Positions 54,010 through 64,000 of a stretch of DNA of 64,000 nt are shown here, one piece after another; positions within the stretch are counted from its first letter, which is position 1, and every line of letters begins with the position of its first letter. The notes under the pieces were generated by a model. The model was not told the DNA's origin. It ran no database searches and was given only the letters and a program-made list of their open reading frames with translations. The stretch comes from Limnoperna fortunei (Eukaryota; Mollusca; Bivalvia; Mytilida; Modiolidae): contig OX104122.1 in assembly GCA_944474755.1 (NCBI GenBank), positions 13,774,641-13,838,640 of the forward strand, given 5' to 3'. The translations under genes and the position numbers were made by a program.

Positions 54010-56715
54010 ATGAGTGACGCAGGCGACAATTTCGCCAAACAGCCAACTTGGTCAGACCAACACTCGGATGTACGATCCGACTCAACGGAGAAAAGAGTTA
54101 GAACTCTAAACGAAAAAGGCATGAACGTCTACATTGAAAGACGCGAGAAATATTCTCAAGATATAGAGCTGTTATGGAGCATGTTAAATGCCCTATTAGA
54201 GGAGGTAGATAACCCTCCAGACAATGTGCGAGGTTGCCTCGCTTTACAAGAAAAGATAGCCCAGTCCGCTAGTCGATACGAACGTCAAGTCGACGAATTT
54301 ATGAAATTTATGAAAGACACTAGGGCAGAGAAAAGCAACCGAGACGTTCAGGCTTTCACTACCTTGGCTGATATTAGACAGCAAACATTAAACGCAGCAA
54401 TGTCAAACCTACGGGAAGCCACCAAAGCATTTGGTCCCGCATCACCAGCAATGCATCAGCCGCAAGGGCAACACACGATAAATCAACAGAGTAACGTTGA
54501 GCTAGAAAGACCACACGGATCCGTAAAACAAGAACGGAGTTCTGTAAAATCAAAACCAAATAGCGGATGTAAATCCGTGAGCGGCTCAAAGTCCAGTAGT
54601 TCGTCAAGCGCTTCAAGAAATAAGCGTGCCAAAGCAGATGCTGCAAAGGCCAAGATAGCTTTCTTAGCCAAACAAGCCGCCATAACAAAACAAGAAGCTC
54701 TTCTCGAAGAACACGAGTTGCAGCGTAAGGCTTGTCAGAAAGCTGAGTATGAACGAGCAGAGGCAATGGCAGCAGCGACAGTCATACGCAAGAAAATGGA
54801 GTTCCAGGCCGACAAAACTCTGCTCGAAGCTCACATGGAAGCAGCTATGGCCGAGGCCGAGGCAAGAGCCTTTGCGGACAACGACAGTCAAGATATCGAC
54901 GACGAACCTAATGTCGGCGCCGACCTACCATTACCGACGGCCGATCCGATCCGACGGGTACAAGATTATGTGAGTCAACACAACAGTAGTACTCATGCTA
55001 TGGACGAAAATCCAGCCGACGTCGGGACAAACGCATATCCGACACACACCGATAACACAAGAAAAGTCACGGTTTTCGAACCGCCTGCTACAACACCATC
55101 TAGGCAATTAAGACCACCATCTATGGCATCGACACCCTTCCGACGGGAGACCGACGACGTCGACATCACTTACAATACTTATGGCCTCAACCGGGATGCT
55201 CCCGTATTTGTGCCATCCGTTCAACATCGACATCCCTTACCGACAATGTCGGTTGCGACGCAAGAAAACCATTTCGACAAAAAGGACTCAACGTCCGACG
55301 AATTGACTAAGTTCCTACTGAGAAAAGACCTGCTACTCTCCCGTCTTACCCATTTCGACGACAAAGCAGAGTCATACGCCGTTTGGAAAGCCGAATTCAA
55401 GGGTGTCGTGGACGAGTTAGGAATATCAAATTCCGAAGAACTAATTCTTCTTAAGAAATGGCTCGGGAATAAGTCGTCGCAATACGCCAAAAACATTAAG
55501 GAATCGAACGTCGACAATCCGACAAGAGGTCTGAAGTGTCTTTGGGAGCGCCTAGACGAACGCTATGGTGCGTTACAATTAACAGAGCACGCATTGAGGC
55601 AAAAATTAGAAAACTTCCCTAAATTGACAAACAAAGACACCGACCGTCTGTATGACTTGTATGATCTTGTCTCCCACATCCAATGCCTGAAACGCAACCC
55701 AAACTTTCGAGATCTGCTAGGGTATTTCGACACGTCATCAGGACAATTGCCTATAGTTGCCAAATTGCCATTTGGACTCCAGGAAAAGTGGACTACGAAA
55801 GCCTCAAAATACATGAGGCAACATCAAGTACCTTTTGCGCCATTTTCGGAGTTATCGGATTTTATCCGTGAAATTGAAAAAATCAGAAACAATCCTTGTT
55901 TCAATTATGATTCTAGTAGTCAGCCAACCACTAAGCCACATTCCCAGGCCGGAAAAGGGAACATTAGCGCTTACAAGACGTCTACAGACCAACGAATGGA
56001 CCATGGCTCCGCAGACACATCCACCGACAAGCCCGGTAAAGAAAATAGCAGACCGATCAACCTGAAGGAGCGTTGCATCATACACAAAGGAAAACACGGC
56101 TTCAGGGCAAAACCGATTGAAGAGCGCATTAAATTGCTAAAGGAACACAGCGTATGCTTCAAATGCTGTGAATCCGACTCGCACACTAAGGCCAATTGTA
56201 AGGAAAGAGTCGTTTGCAAGGAATGTGAAAGCACACGTCATCCGACAGCTCTCCACATCTTCAACGCCGACCAGCGACAAGCGAGTTTTACTCGTAAATC
56301 CTCACAAAACAATGGCGGGGAGCGAACAGCTCCAAAGACAAACACCGTTAATGACACCGTACAGGTCACATGTACCGAAGTATGCGGTCCAATTTACAGC
56401 GGCAAATCATGTGCAAAGATTTTGCCAGTAGACGTGTTTCACAAAGACGATAGATCCACCGTACATCGCATGTACGCAATAATTGACGACCAAAGTAGTC
56501 ATACATTGGCTACAACAGAATTCTTTGATATGCTCAACGTCAAAGGACCCTACCGGAATTTCAATCTTTCAACCTGTTCAGGACGCACACTGATGTCAGG
56601 AAGGAGAGCGAACAACCTTGTGGTTAGGTCAATTGAGAACAATTTCGAGACAGATTTACCGATGATCATTGAATGTAACGACATCCCTAACAACAAGTCC
56701 GATACCAACTTCTGA
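54010..56715 (+). CDS. BEL/Pao gag and protease region
   Basis: 901 residues from the ATG at 54010, 240 bp after the LTR. The first part is charged and coiled (residues about 30-300, Ala/Glu/Lys-rich, LAKQAAITKQEALLEEHELQ). Residues about 430-620 match the gag domain of BEL/Pao elements (LLRKDLLLSRLTHFDDKAES, YAVWKAEFKGVVDELGI). Zinc knuckles follow at about 717-745 (CFKCC...H....C, then CKEC). Near residue 820 the aspartic protease active-site region reads IIDDQSSHTLAT, typical for this group in molluscs. The frame ends in TGA at 56713 inside the protease-pol linker. The continuation lies in the +1 frame, so this copy is broken here. Confidence 0.85.
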   Translation: MSDAGDNFAKQPTWSDQHSDVRSDSTEKRVRTLNEKGMNVYIERREKYSQDIELLWSMLNALLEEVDNPPDNVRGCLALQEKIAQSASRYERQVDEFMKFMKDTRAEKSNRDVQAFTTLADIRQQTLNAAMSNLREATKAFGPASPAMHQPQGQHTINQQSNVELERPHGSVKQERSSVKSKPNSGCKSVSGSKSSSSSSASRNKRAKADAAKAKIAFLAKQAAITKQEALLEEHELQRKACQKAEYERAEAMAAATVIRKKMEFQADKTLLEAHMEAAMAEAEARAFADNDSQDIDDEPNVGADLPLPTADPIRRVQDYVSQHNSSTHAMDENPADVGTNAYPTHTDNTRKVTVFEPPATTPSRQLRPPSMASTPFRRETDDVDITYNTYGLNRDAPVFVPSVQHRHPLPTMSVATQENHFDKKDSTSDELTKFLLRKDLLLSRLTHFDDKAESYAVWKAEFKGVVDELGISNSEELILLKKWLGNKSSQYAKNIKESNVDNPTRGLKCLWERLDERYGALQLTEHALRQKLENFPKLTNKDTDRLYDLYDLVSHIQCLKRNPNFRDLLGYFDTSSGQLPIVAKLPFGLQEKWTTKASKYMRQHQVPFAPFSELSDFIREIEKIRNNPCFNYDSSSQPTTKPHSQAGKGNISAYKTSTDQRMDHGSADTSTDKPGKENSRPINLKERCIIHKGKHGFRAKPIEERIKLLKEHSVCFKCCESDSHTKANCKERVVCKECESTRHPTALHIFNADQRQASFTRKSSQNNGGERTAPKTNTVNDTVQVTCTEVCGPIYSGKSCAKILPVDVFHKDDRSTVHRMYAIIDDQSSHTLATTEFFDMLNVKGPYRNFNLSTCSGRTLMSGRRANNLVVRSIENNFETDLPMIIECNDIPNNKSDTNF

Positions 56716-57460
56716 AGTTGCGTTACACCACCCGCATCTACGGGATATCGCTCACTTCATTCCGCCGATCGATAACAACTGCGAGATTCTACTCCTTATC
56801 GGGAGAACACTCCCGGCAGTACATCACATTCTCGACCAGAGATTAGGATCTCACTTCGAACCATTCGCACAGAAGTTGCCGTTTGGTTGGGTCATTATAG
56901 GGGAAACTTGTCTGGACCGTCAACATGCGCCACTTGATATTGATGTGAAGAAAACGTTCATTCTACCGAATGGCCGAACTTCGATGATGCGACCATGTCC
57001 GAACCAGTTTCACGTAACCGAATATATGGATAAAGTACCTCGTGATCAGAATGATTCGGTTTTGAATTGGTTAGACATCTTCGAGAAAACAGCTGACGAC
57101 GATAAACCAGGATTATCCCAGGACGACCGACAGTTTGTCAAACAACTGGAGATGGAATTCAAACGAAACGAAACTGGAAATTGGGAAGCTCCGCTTCCGT
57201 TTCGATCGCCACGAAGACCATTGCCTAATAACAAGGAACAGGCAACCCATCGTGCTAAGATACTAGACAGAAGTCTGAAGAAAAATCCCGAGAAACGGAA
57301 GCACTTCCAAGTCTTTATGGCCAAAATATTGGACAACAACCACGCAGAAGTGGCCCCTCAGTTACATAAGGGCGAAGAATGCTGGTATTTGCCTTTGTTT
57401 GGAGTCTATCATCCCAAAAAAACCCGACCAAATCCGAGGTGTTTTCGATTCCTCCGCTAA
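56669..57460 (+). pseudogene. BEL/Pao pol segment: protease-RT linker (frameshifted)
   Basis: Frame +1 relative to gag. It shows EVALHHPHLRDIAHFIPP, ILLLIGRTLPAVHH and LPFGWVIIGETCL, the conserved segment between protease and reverse transcriptase in BEL/Pao, then the connection to RT (ECWYLPLFGVYHPKK). The frame is lost after a run of seven A residues at 57416-57422; RT continues in the next +1 frame. Not independently translated as far as I can tell; BEL/Pao elements normally have one long frame here. Confidence 0.8.
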
Positions 57461-60239
57461 ATATAACGGAGTTTCTCTTAACGACGTACTACTTACAGGT
57501 CCAGACCTCGCCAATAGTCTTCTTGGAGTACTCCTCCGTTTCAGAAGAGAGATGGTCGCCGTGACAGCCGACATACAACATATGTTTCATTGTTTCATCG
57601 TCCGCGAAGATCACCGGAACTACCTACGATTTCTGTGGTACAAGGACAATGACATTGAAAAGGAACTCATTGAATACCGCATGAGGGTCCACGTTTTCGG
57701 AAATAGTCCGTCACCGGCTGTAGCTAATCTTGGATTGTACAAAACAGCAATGGAGGCCGAACCAAAATATGGAAGCGATGTCGTGAACTTCATCACGTCT
57801 GATTTCTACGTAGATGACGGTCTCACCTCGTACCCCACAGCAGAAGGCGCAATAAAGATCATGAAAGATACACAAGATGCCTTGCTAGAATGCGGAAACC
57901 TTCGCCTGCATAAGTTTGCCTCTAACAGCCCGGAAGTAATGGGGGCCTTTTCGCAAAATGATCTCGCTTCGAACCTTAAGGATCTCGACTTGGACGCCTA
58001 CAACATGCCTGTGCAGCGTAGTCTTGGAATATCGTGGGACCTAAACACCGACCAGTTCCTTTTCAATTTGTCACGGGATGAAAAGCCCGTGACTCGCCGA
58101 GGGATTTTATCAACAATTAACAGTATATTCGACCCGATTGGATTCCTTGCGCCAGTCATAATATTCGGGAAACTACTTCTCCGTAGACTTGTAAAAATCA
58201 CAACTGATTGGGACGAACCGGTATCGGATGAGATAGCTTCTGATTGGGAAAAATGGCAAGAAACGCTTAAGGCTCTAGAAACGGTACGAATACCGCGCCC
58301 ATATGTTCCCAACCTTAGTGAAAAACCGAAAAAGGAGCTTCACGTCTTCTCCGATGCCTCGAAGGATGCGATAGGAGCCGTGGTGTATCTCCGGACAATT
58401 GATTCCGATGGATCTCCGGACCTTGGTTTCGTCATAAGTAAAACCAAGGTCGCACCAACTAATGGACATACGATTCCGCGTTTGGAACTATGTGCCGCCG
58501 TACTAGCTATTGAGACAGCCCAGATAGCCGTCACAGAACTCAAACTGGAATTTGACACTATCAAATACTACACGGACAGTAAAGTAGTTCTAGGCTACAT
58601 ATGCAACGAAAAGAGACGGTTCTACGTTTATGTAGCGAATAGAGTAGAGCGCATCAGGAAATTTAGTTCACCCGAACAGTGGAACTACGTCTCGACCAAC
58701 CGCAACCCTGCGGACTTAGCTACGAGATCGATTCTCGCGCAAGAACTTCAAAACAGTGTTTGGCTATGCGGACCAAAGGAGTTTTTGAACAATGCCTCCA
58801 AACAGTCCATTGATACCGAAATTGACCACGAACTTGTTCAACCAGATGACAAGGAAGTCCGCCCGGTACAAGTTTACAAGACAACAGCCGTGTGTAAACA
58901 CGAGTCTAGTCTTGAGACCGACCGTTTCCAACTTTTTAACTCTTGGAACGACTTAGTTCAAGCTGTGTACAAACTCAAGAGATTCGCCCGTCTCTGCAGA
59001 TCAGAACAGGAACAAGTAAATTCAGTTCAGCTTTATGAAGACGCGAAACTTTTCGTCATTAGAAGCGCTCAAACCGAATCCTACGAAGAAGAAATCCAGT
59101 GTATTCTACACAGGGAGCCGCTGCCAAAACGGAGTCCGATCCGTGACCTTAATCCTTGCCTCGACGACAATGGTTTACTAAGAGTTGGCGGCCGCTTAAA
59201 ACATTCAGACGTCCATATCATAGAAAAGAAGCCCCTTATCATACCCGGTCGACACCGGATAGCGCAGCTTCTAGTGAAACATTTCCACCAGGAAATAAAA
59301 CACCAGTGGCAAATAGTTACACGTAAAACACGTGGAGGAAGTGCCAACTCAAAACGATGGGCGGTCATGTTTACGTGTCTTGTCATAAGAGCTGTACACA
59401 TCGAGCTCGTAGAGGAAATGACCTCATCAGCATTCATAAACGCTTTAAAACGTTTCACTTCAGTCAGAGGAAAAGTGAGGTTCTTTCGATCCGACCAGGG
59501 AACAAACTTCGTCGGTGCGGTAAAGGAACTGAACATTAAAGCAATTAATGTTGGACACACCCCAATCAACGTAGATGAGGACCCCACCGTATCCAAGTAT
59601 CTTCACGATGCAGGCACAACATGGCAGTTCAACCCAGCTCACTCGTCCCACATGGGTGGTGCATGGGAACGCATGATTGGAATCACTAGGAGAATTCTAG
59701 ATTCGCTATTTCTTGAGAATTCCGGGAAAACTTTAACACACGATGTGTTGAACACCTTTATGGCGGAAGCATGTGCTATAATCAACTCTAGACCGTTGGT
59801 TCCCGTATCTTCCGATCCGGAGTCTCCGCTAATCCTAACACCGGCGATGCTGTTGACTCAGAAAACAGACTACGTTTTTTCAATAGACCACCCGGAACCC
59901 GAAGACAAACGAGATTTATACAGAATAGAATGGAAACGGGTTCAAGCTTTGGCCAGCATGTTTTGGACTCGTTGGAAAAGGGAATATTTACCACTCTTAC
60001 AACGAAGGCGAAAATGGACAGAAGTGCGAAGAGACCTCCGTGTAGGCGACGTAGTTCTTGTTAAGGACAACAGTTTATGTAGGACGCAATGGCCAACTGG
60101 CATAATCGCCAACGCCGTACAAGGATCAGACGACCATGTTCGAAAGGTTGAAGTTCGTATCATGGTGGATGGGAAACCTAAGACATACACCCGACCGATT
60201 ACCGAACTGGTTCTGTTAGTTGAAGCGGACGAAACCTAG
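57399..60239 (+). CDS. BEL/Pao reverse transcriptase, RNase H and integrase (integrase incomplete)
   Basis: Open for 946 codons. Reverse transcriptase: VTADIQHMFHCF (first Asp), GNSPSPAVANLGL, and the catalytic FYVDDGL near residue 139. RNase H: LHVFSDASKDAIGAVVYL (residue about 313), IPRLELCAAVLAIE, YYTDSKVVLGY and NRNPADLATR. Integrase: LLVKHFHQEIKHQ keeps the zinc-binding His residues, but the text jumps directly to IVTRKTRGGSANSKRWAVMF. The Cys pair and the segment with the first catalytic Asp, normally some 70-90 residues, are missing in frame at about 59305-59312. The second Asp (RSDQGTNFVGA) and the Glu region (SSHMGGAWERMIG) remain. The integrase should be inactive. A stop follows at 60237. 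Confidence 0.85.
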   Translation: MESIIPKKPDQIRGVFDSSAKYNGVSLNDVLLTGPDLANSLLGVLLRFRREMVAVTADIQHMFHCFIVREDHRNYLRFLWYKDNDIEKELIEYRMRVHVFGNSPSPAVANLGLYKTAMEAEPKYGSDVVNFITSDFYVDDGLTSYPTAEGAIKIMKDTQDALLECGNLRLHKFASNSPEVMGAFSQNDLASNLKDLDLDAYNMPVQRSLGISWDLNTDQFLFNLSRDEKPVTRRGILSTINSIFDPIGFLAPVIIFGKLLLRRLVKITTDWDEPVSDEIASDWEKWQETLKALETVRIPRPYVPNLSEKPKKELHVFSDASKDAIGAVVYLRTIDSDGSPDLGFVISKTKVAPTNGHTIPRLELCAAVLAIETAQIAVTELKLEFDTIKYYTDSKVVLGYICNEKRRFYVYVANRVERIRKFSSPEQWNYVSTNRNPADLATRSILAQELQNSVWLCGPKEFLNNASKQSIDTEIDHELVQPDDKEVRPVQVYKTTAVCKHESSLETDRFQLFNSWNDLVQAVYKLKRFARLCRSEQEQVNSVQLYEDAKLFVIRSAQTESYEEEIQCILHREPLPKRSPIRDLNPCLDDNGLLRVGGRLKHSDVHIIEKKPLIIPGRHRIAQLLVKHFHQEIKHQWQIVTRKTRGGSANSKRWAVMFTCLVIRAVHIELVEEMTSSAFINALKRFTSVRGKVRFFRSDQGTNFVGAVKELNIKAINVGHTPINVDEDPTVSKYLHDAGTTWQFNPAHSSHMGGAWERMIGITRRILDSLFLENSGKTLTHDVLNTFMAEACAIINSRPLVPVSSDPESPLILTPAMLLTQKTDYVFSIDHPEPEDKRDLYRIEWKRVQALASMFWTRWKREYLPLLQRRRKWTEVRRDLRVGDVVLVKDNSLCRTQWPTGIIANAVQGSDDHVRKVEVRIMVDGKPKTYTRPITELVLLVEADET

Positions 60240-60598
60240 AGACTTGAAGTTATTTGTGCGGTGTGGAAACTGTATATATTTGTAAATATATCGCAACAGT
60301 TGTTAACCTGTTTTGGAAACTATTTCCTGTCATCTTCGATACTTCGATGATACTCCATCATAGTAACACGCTGTTCCTCACCACGTCGTGCGTGGCAACG
60401 TTGGATATTCCCATTGGGCAACGCTGGAAGCCACACAACGTTGGAGCTACCTCCCGACCCGTGCCAAGAAGACCTTCCGTGGATGAACTATACATTTGTA
60501 TATACCTTACATGTAAGATTCTTAAATGACATTGGGACTTATGTGTTTATTCCGTTATAAAAATAATAGTGATATCCCCCTGGATACCAGACGGGGAG
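60240..60598. other. 3' untranslated part of the BEL/Pao element
   Basis: Non-coding, between the pol stop and the right LTR; ends in a purine-rich tract. Confidence 0.6.
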
Positions 60599-61358
60599 TG
60601 TTCTGTCACACGTTTTGTGTTTCATTTGTTGTAAATATTTATATAGACATTTTCTTCATTACCTTGAAATCATCAATGGTGGATTGATTTCGTTTCCTAT
60701 ACTTGTTTGGACATTCGAAACTTCAGTGGATTTTTCATTTCTTCAATTATAGGTTCGTAATATTCTTAATCGTGTCACTCCCCCCTCCTCTGTTCTTCCC
60801 TGCGCCATTTAAAACGAAGGACAAACGAAACTTTCACCGTGATTTGTGGCAATCCACAGCGTGAGTACTACATAAATATAACAATCAGTGTTTTTAATTG
60901 ATGATCTAACATGTTTTCTACCGCAAAGTGAATTTATTCCGTTTGGATCTAACGTAAATTTAGCCGGACATGGAAAATGAAAATTGCAAGAGACGAGGGA
61001 AATTTTCTGTATATTTAAAGACAACGTTTAGACTTTGTAACCTTCCATACGTTGTGTTTACATGAATGTTTAATTTTAAAACACTTAATTACGATCCTCT
61101 TTACTGTTTTCTCTACGAACTTTAACGTTTTTCCATATACTTTGTAATCTTATTGTATCCCCCTTTTTCTTTCAGTATTTTACCACCAGTTCACCAGTTG
61201 TGTATTTTACTGCAAGAGCGCACGCTCACACGCACACATGTACACACACTACATCTGACTGTCTGTTGCTGCTTAAAATAAACGTCAACCTTAGACTTGT
61301 TATTTTTCCAAGGCCCAACAACTTGTCAGCGGTTAATCTATCCGGGAGAGCCGGAATA
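60599..61358 (+). repeat. Right LTR
   Basis: Begins TGTTCTGTCACACG after the ACGGGGAG purine tract and ends GAGCCGGAATA, followed by TCTGA. About 99.5 percent identical to the left LTR by eye. Confidence 0.95.
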
Positions 61359-62318
61359 TCTGAAATGTTCCAAGTCTAACAATAGTAAAGACGACTCATA
61401 CTGTATTATATTTGATACTTATAAATGGGAAAAAAATTCAAAGATTAAACTAATGGATGCCTTGTCAAATAGTTCAATTATTGAACAAATTCTAACCATT
61501 GAAAATTCTAAATATGAAAATAATTCAAATTGTGCTGCAGAAGATATAACTAAATTTTAAATTTTACAAAATCTTGTACAAAAATCTTGTAAATTAATAA
61601 AATGTAATGAATCAAAGAAAAAGAAGAAATCTAAGCCTTGGACCGATTAAGATGTAATAAGCATTGGGCTGATTCAGATGTAATGTACACCTTAGTCCGA
61701 TTCAGATGTAAGCCTTGCAATGGGCCAATGCAAATGAAATAAGCCTTGGGCCGATTCAGATGTAAAACATTTAAAGAAAACTGTTTTAAAATTAGGATCA
61801 GAAATGAAAAAAGACAATATGATAAACATATTCGATCCACCTACTTCACACACTGCAAAAGTTTTAAAAAAAAATTGTGAAGAAGAAAAAACATAAATTT
61901 AAAATAGAAATTTTTGATAAACTTCTTAAATGGTAGAAAAAGATCCAAAACAATATTGGAATATAATTAACTCACTTTATCAGAAAGATGTCACACATGA
62001 TGATGATTTAATTAACACTTATAACTTTAAAGACATAATGGATCACTTTAAATCATAAGGAAACAGTGACAACATAAAACTGAAAAACATCTAAAAAATA
62101 ATAAGGACTTTCTAACATCAAATGAAATCACAGATAGACCATTTACAATATCAGAAGTGAACCAATGTATTCAAACATTAAAATGTAACAAAAGTGCGGG
62201 GCCAGATGCGATAGGTACTGAAGTTATAAAATACAGCTATTCCATAACATGTAAATCAATTGTTAAACTATTTAACCTAATACTGTAGTCAGGCAAATAC
62301 ACAAACATATGGAGAATA

Positions 62319-63390
62319 TAATCATACTGCCTTTGAGCGAGGGTGTTATGGTAGATTATCCTTAGAAAAAATTATCACCCGAGACGATGTCGGGGTGATA
62401 ATTTTTTTCTTCATGTGATAATCTACCCTAACACCTGAGTTCAAAGGCAGTATGATTTTTATTATACTGAATGCCTTTAATCTAAAGAAGAAACGTGAAC
62501 TACCATAAAGATACTGTACTGAATAAAATTTTTAATAGAAAATGTTTTTTGTCTACTAGTTGTTTTGCCAAATAATTATTGCACATTTTCATGTATTTGT
62601 TGTACGTCTGACATGATTGTGCGAAAGGACAAACGACGTGCAAGTAAATTTCAGCTGATGCGGCTTAATCATTTTCCTTGTTGGCAATTTTCGTTCTGAG
62701 CGGGTGATAATTTTATATCACTCGTAAACTTAGCTGGATCGGGTGATAATTTTCATGTTCGGCAATCTCCGGTCTGAGCGGGTGTTTTTTTTTTAAATCA
62801 CCCGTTGGGACGAAAGCACGAGGAATTAACACCCGTTTGCTATAATGGGCGGAGCTAAAATCGGAAATTAGTGGAAATTAACACATGGTTACTGTCCAAT
62901 TAAAAGACAGCATTTTTGCATGAACACGGGGGGTAGGGGGGGGGGGGTCACTAAGGATACTTTTAGGTACAGGTGTGCGGACGGACATTTGAAAACCCAC
63001 CCTATTCATATATTTTCGGACACTATAAAACAGGACCTAATCATATATTGAATGATTAAATCAGACCTATTCATATATTTATTACTGCACATCCCCATTG
63101 ACAAAATAGTACGTTTACTACCAAATTGATGTTAATGGAACACTTTGTTTGTAAAATCACTGTGGTTTACATAGGCTTAACATGCTTAAGATGAGAATTG
63201 AGGCATGGATATATTTAGATAATTTACAACTACCCAATGATATATTTTTCAATGAAAAAATCTACCTATTCAAATATTATGGAGAGCTAAAAAAGTGAAC
63301 CATTCGGGCCGCACATCCGTATTACCCAATATATACCAAGTTACCCCCCCCCCCCCCCCCCGTGCATGAATAAGTATAATAAATTCTTTT
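62319..63390. mobile_element. 1.1 kb insertion with hairpin end inside the LINE RT
   Basis: Reverse transcriptase text breaks after GKYTNIW and resumes with KYGDKDDLNNY. The material between has a long hairpin at its left end (62320-62457), repeated GGGTGATAATTTT and CGGGTG phrases at 62390-62830, and a C run near its right end. No coding capacity; its right boundary is approximate. Confidence 0.5.
62320..62457. repeat. Long hairpin at the left end of the insertion
   Basis: AATCATACTGCCTTTGAGC, GGTAGATTATC and AAAATTATCACCC are mirrored by GGGTGATAATTTT, GATAATCTACC and TTCAAAGGCAGTATGATT. Confidence 0.85.
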
Positions 63391-64000
63391 ATAGTACTTG
63401 TTAACAAATATGGGGATAAGGATGACTTAAATAACTATATAAAAATATTCTTACAAAATGCATTGCAAAATTACTGAGTAGTGTACTAAACAGAAGAACA
63501 AATTATTATTAAAATATTTTCTTAAAACAACAATTTGGTTTAAGAGTAAACCACAGAACATCAGACAGTTTGTTTATTCTAAAAACTGTAATAATGAAAT
63601 ACATGTTTAGTAAAAAATGTAAAATATATTCCTGCTTTGTTGATTTACAGAAGTCGTTTGTCAGTGTATGGCAAGATGGCCTGCTATACAAATTAATGGA
63701 AAAACAATATAGGAGTTAAGTTCTTTGCAATTATTAAAGACATGTTTTATGCATGCCATTCTTCTATTCAAATAGATAATAAATGTTCCAACTATTTTTC
63801 TTTTGAAAGAGGAGTCAAACAAGTTGACAGTCAGCCCCACATTATTTAACTATTTTATTAATGACTTGCATGATACATTTGATCATACTTGTGATCAGTT
63901 GAATCTGAATGACACATTTTTATGGAGTATAAGCTTTGCAGATGATATATTAATATTTTTTAGTCTCATAAAGGACTACAAAATGCTCTAAATAAACTTC

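Larger units (their letters stand above)
53010..61358 (+). mobile_element. BEL/Pao LTR retrotransposon
   Basis: 8349 bp with 760-bp direct LTRs at both ends. The target duplication TCTGA lies at 53005-53009 and 61359-61363. LTRs start TGTTCTG and end CCGGAATA. The internal part encodes gag-protease and pol in BEL/Pao order, with two frameshifts and an in-frame gap in the integrase. A purine stretch (ACGGGGAG) precedes the right LTR as a polypurine tract. I did not identify the primer binding site with confidence. The coding part is clearly more GC-rich than the surrounding DNA. Confidence 0.95.
52740..64000 (+). mobile_element. Degenerate LINE, interrupted twice
   Basis: Pieces in order. 52740-53009 is the end of the endonuclease domain (FTCFKTNGASTVDYALDD, YLSDHAQI). 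After the BEL/Pao element, 61359-61560 is a linker (WEKNSKIKLMDALSN). 62100-62318 is the start of reverse transcriptase (FTISEVNQCIQTLKCNKSAG, PDAIGTEVIKY). After a second insertion, from about 63390, come KYGDKDDLNNY and FGLRVNHRTSDSLFILK, and in another frame from 63803 SPTLFNYFINDLHD and the catalytic FADDILIF at about 63937. Many stops and shifts; it leaves the window at the right. It belongs to the same family as the endonuclease at 44590. Confidence 0.7.

Noticed and set aside
54374..54891. Minus-strand frames in the gag region
   Set aside because: They are shadows of the gag coding sequence with no domain of their own.

Overview
The window looks like nuclear DNA of a mollusc, most probably a bivalve such as a mussel. 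The reasons are its AT-rich, intron-bearing genes, RING-less B-box (TRIM-like) proteins, PHD/FLYWCH and GWALK-type zinc-finger genes, a tRNA-headed SINE present in many copies, and a very high load of transposable elements. I identified it from remembered protein families and repeat patterns, not from a search. No prokaryotic or organellar feature is present.

Layout. 1-1.8 kb: minus-strand exons of a FLYWCH zinc-finger protein that runs off the left edge, beside a PHD-finger exon with an octapeptide repeat. 3.3-4.2 kb: a C2H2 plus GWALK-domain gene ending at a suspicious stop codon. 7.6-10.9 kb: the two last exons of a coiled-coil/C2H2 protein; the 2.95 kb intron between them holds a SINE split by a 1.3 kb tandem-repeat element. 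11.9-13.6 kb: a decayed Tc1-like transposon with intact terminal repeats. 14.0-14.7 kb: the 3' end of a Penelope-like element. 16.3-17.2 kb: a second tandem-repeat element. 19.7-20.6 kb: a two-B-box TRIM-like gene. 21.0-25.3 kb: a LINE 3' region split by a 3.07 kb element with CAACGTTGAA-rich ends, which itself contains a 592 bp foldback.

26.0-36.7 kb holds the most coherent system. A four-exon THAP/DDE_Tnp_4 transposase lies on the plus strand and a three-exon SWIM-YqaJ nuclease gene on the minus strand. Every splice phase matches, and the two genes are interlocked: the last transposase exon lies in a nuclease intron and the nuclease exon lies in a transposase intron. I read this as a large transposon of the ISL2EU type within the PIF/Harbinger-ISL2EU-Spy group. 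The transposase is broken in three places. The nuclease is broken only by one extra base in a homopolymer. An 843 bp non-autonomous hAT-like element and SINE copies sit in its introns.

37-50 kb is mostly non-coding, with SINE copies, long hairpins and a rearranged LINE endonuclease/ORF1 pair. 50.4-52.1 kb is a full TRIM-like gene with a beta-propeller tail. From 52.7 kb to the right edge runs a degenerate LINE. It is interrupted by a young BEL/Pao retrotransposon (53010-61358, TSD TCTGA, LTRs differing at about four of 760 bases) and again by a 1.1 kb hairpin-ended insertion. The BEL/Pao element has lost an internal piece of its integrase, including the region of the first catalytic Asp, yet its LTRs are nearly identical, which suggests it was mobilised in trans.
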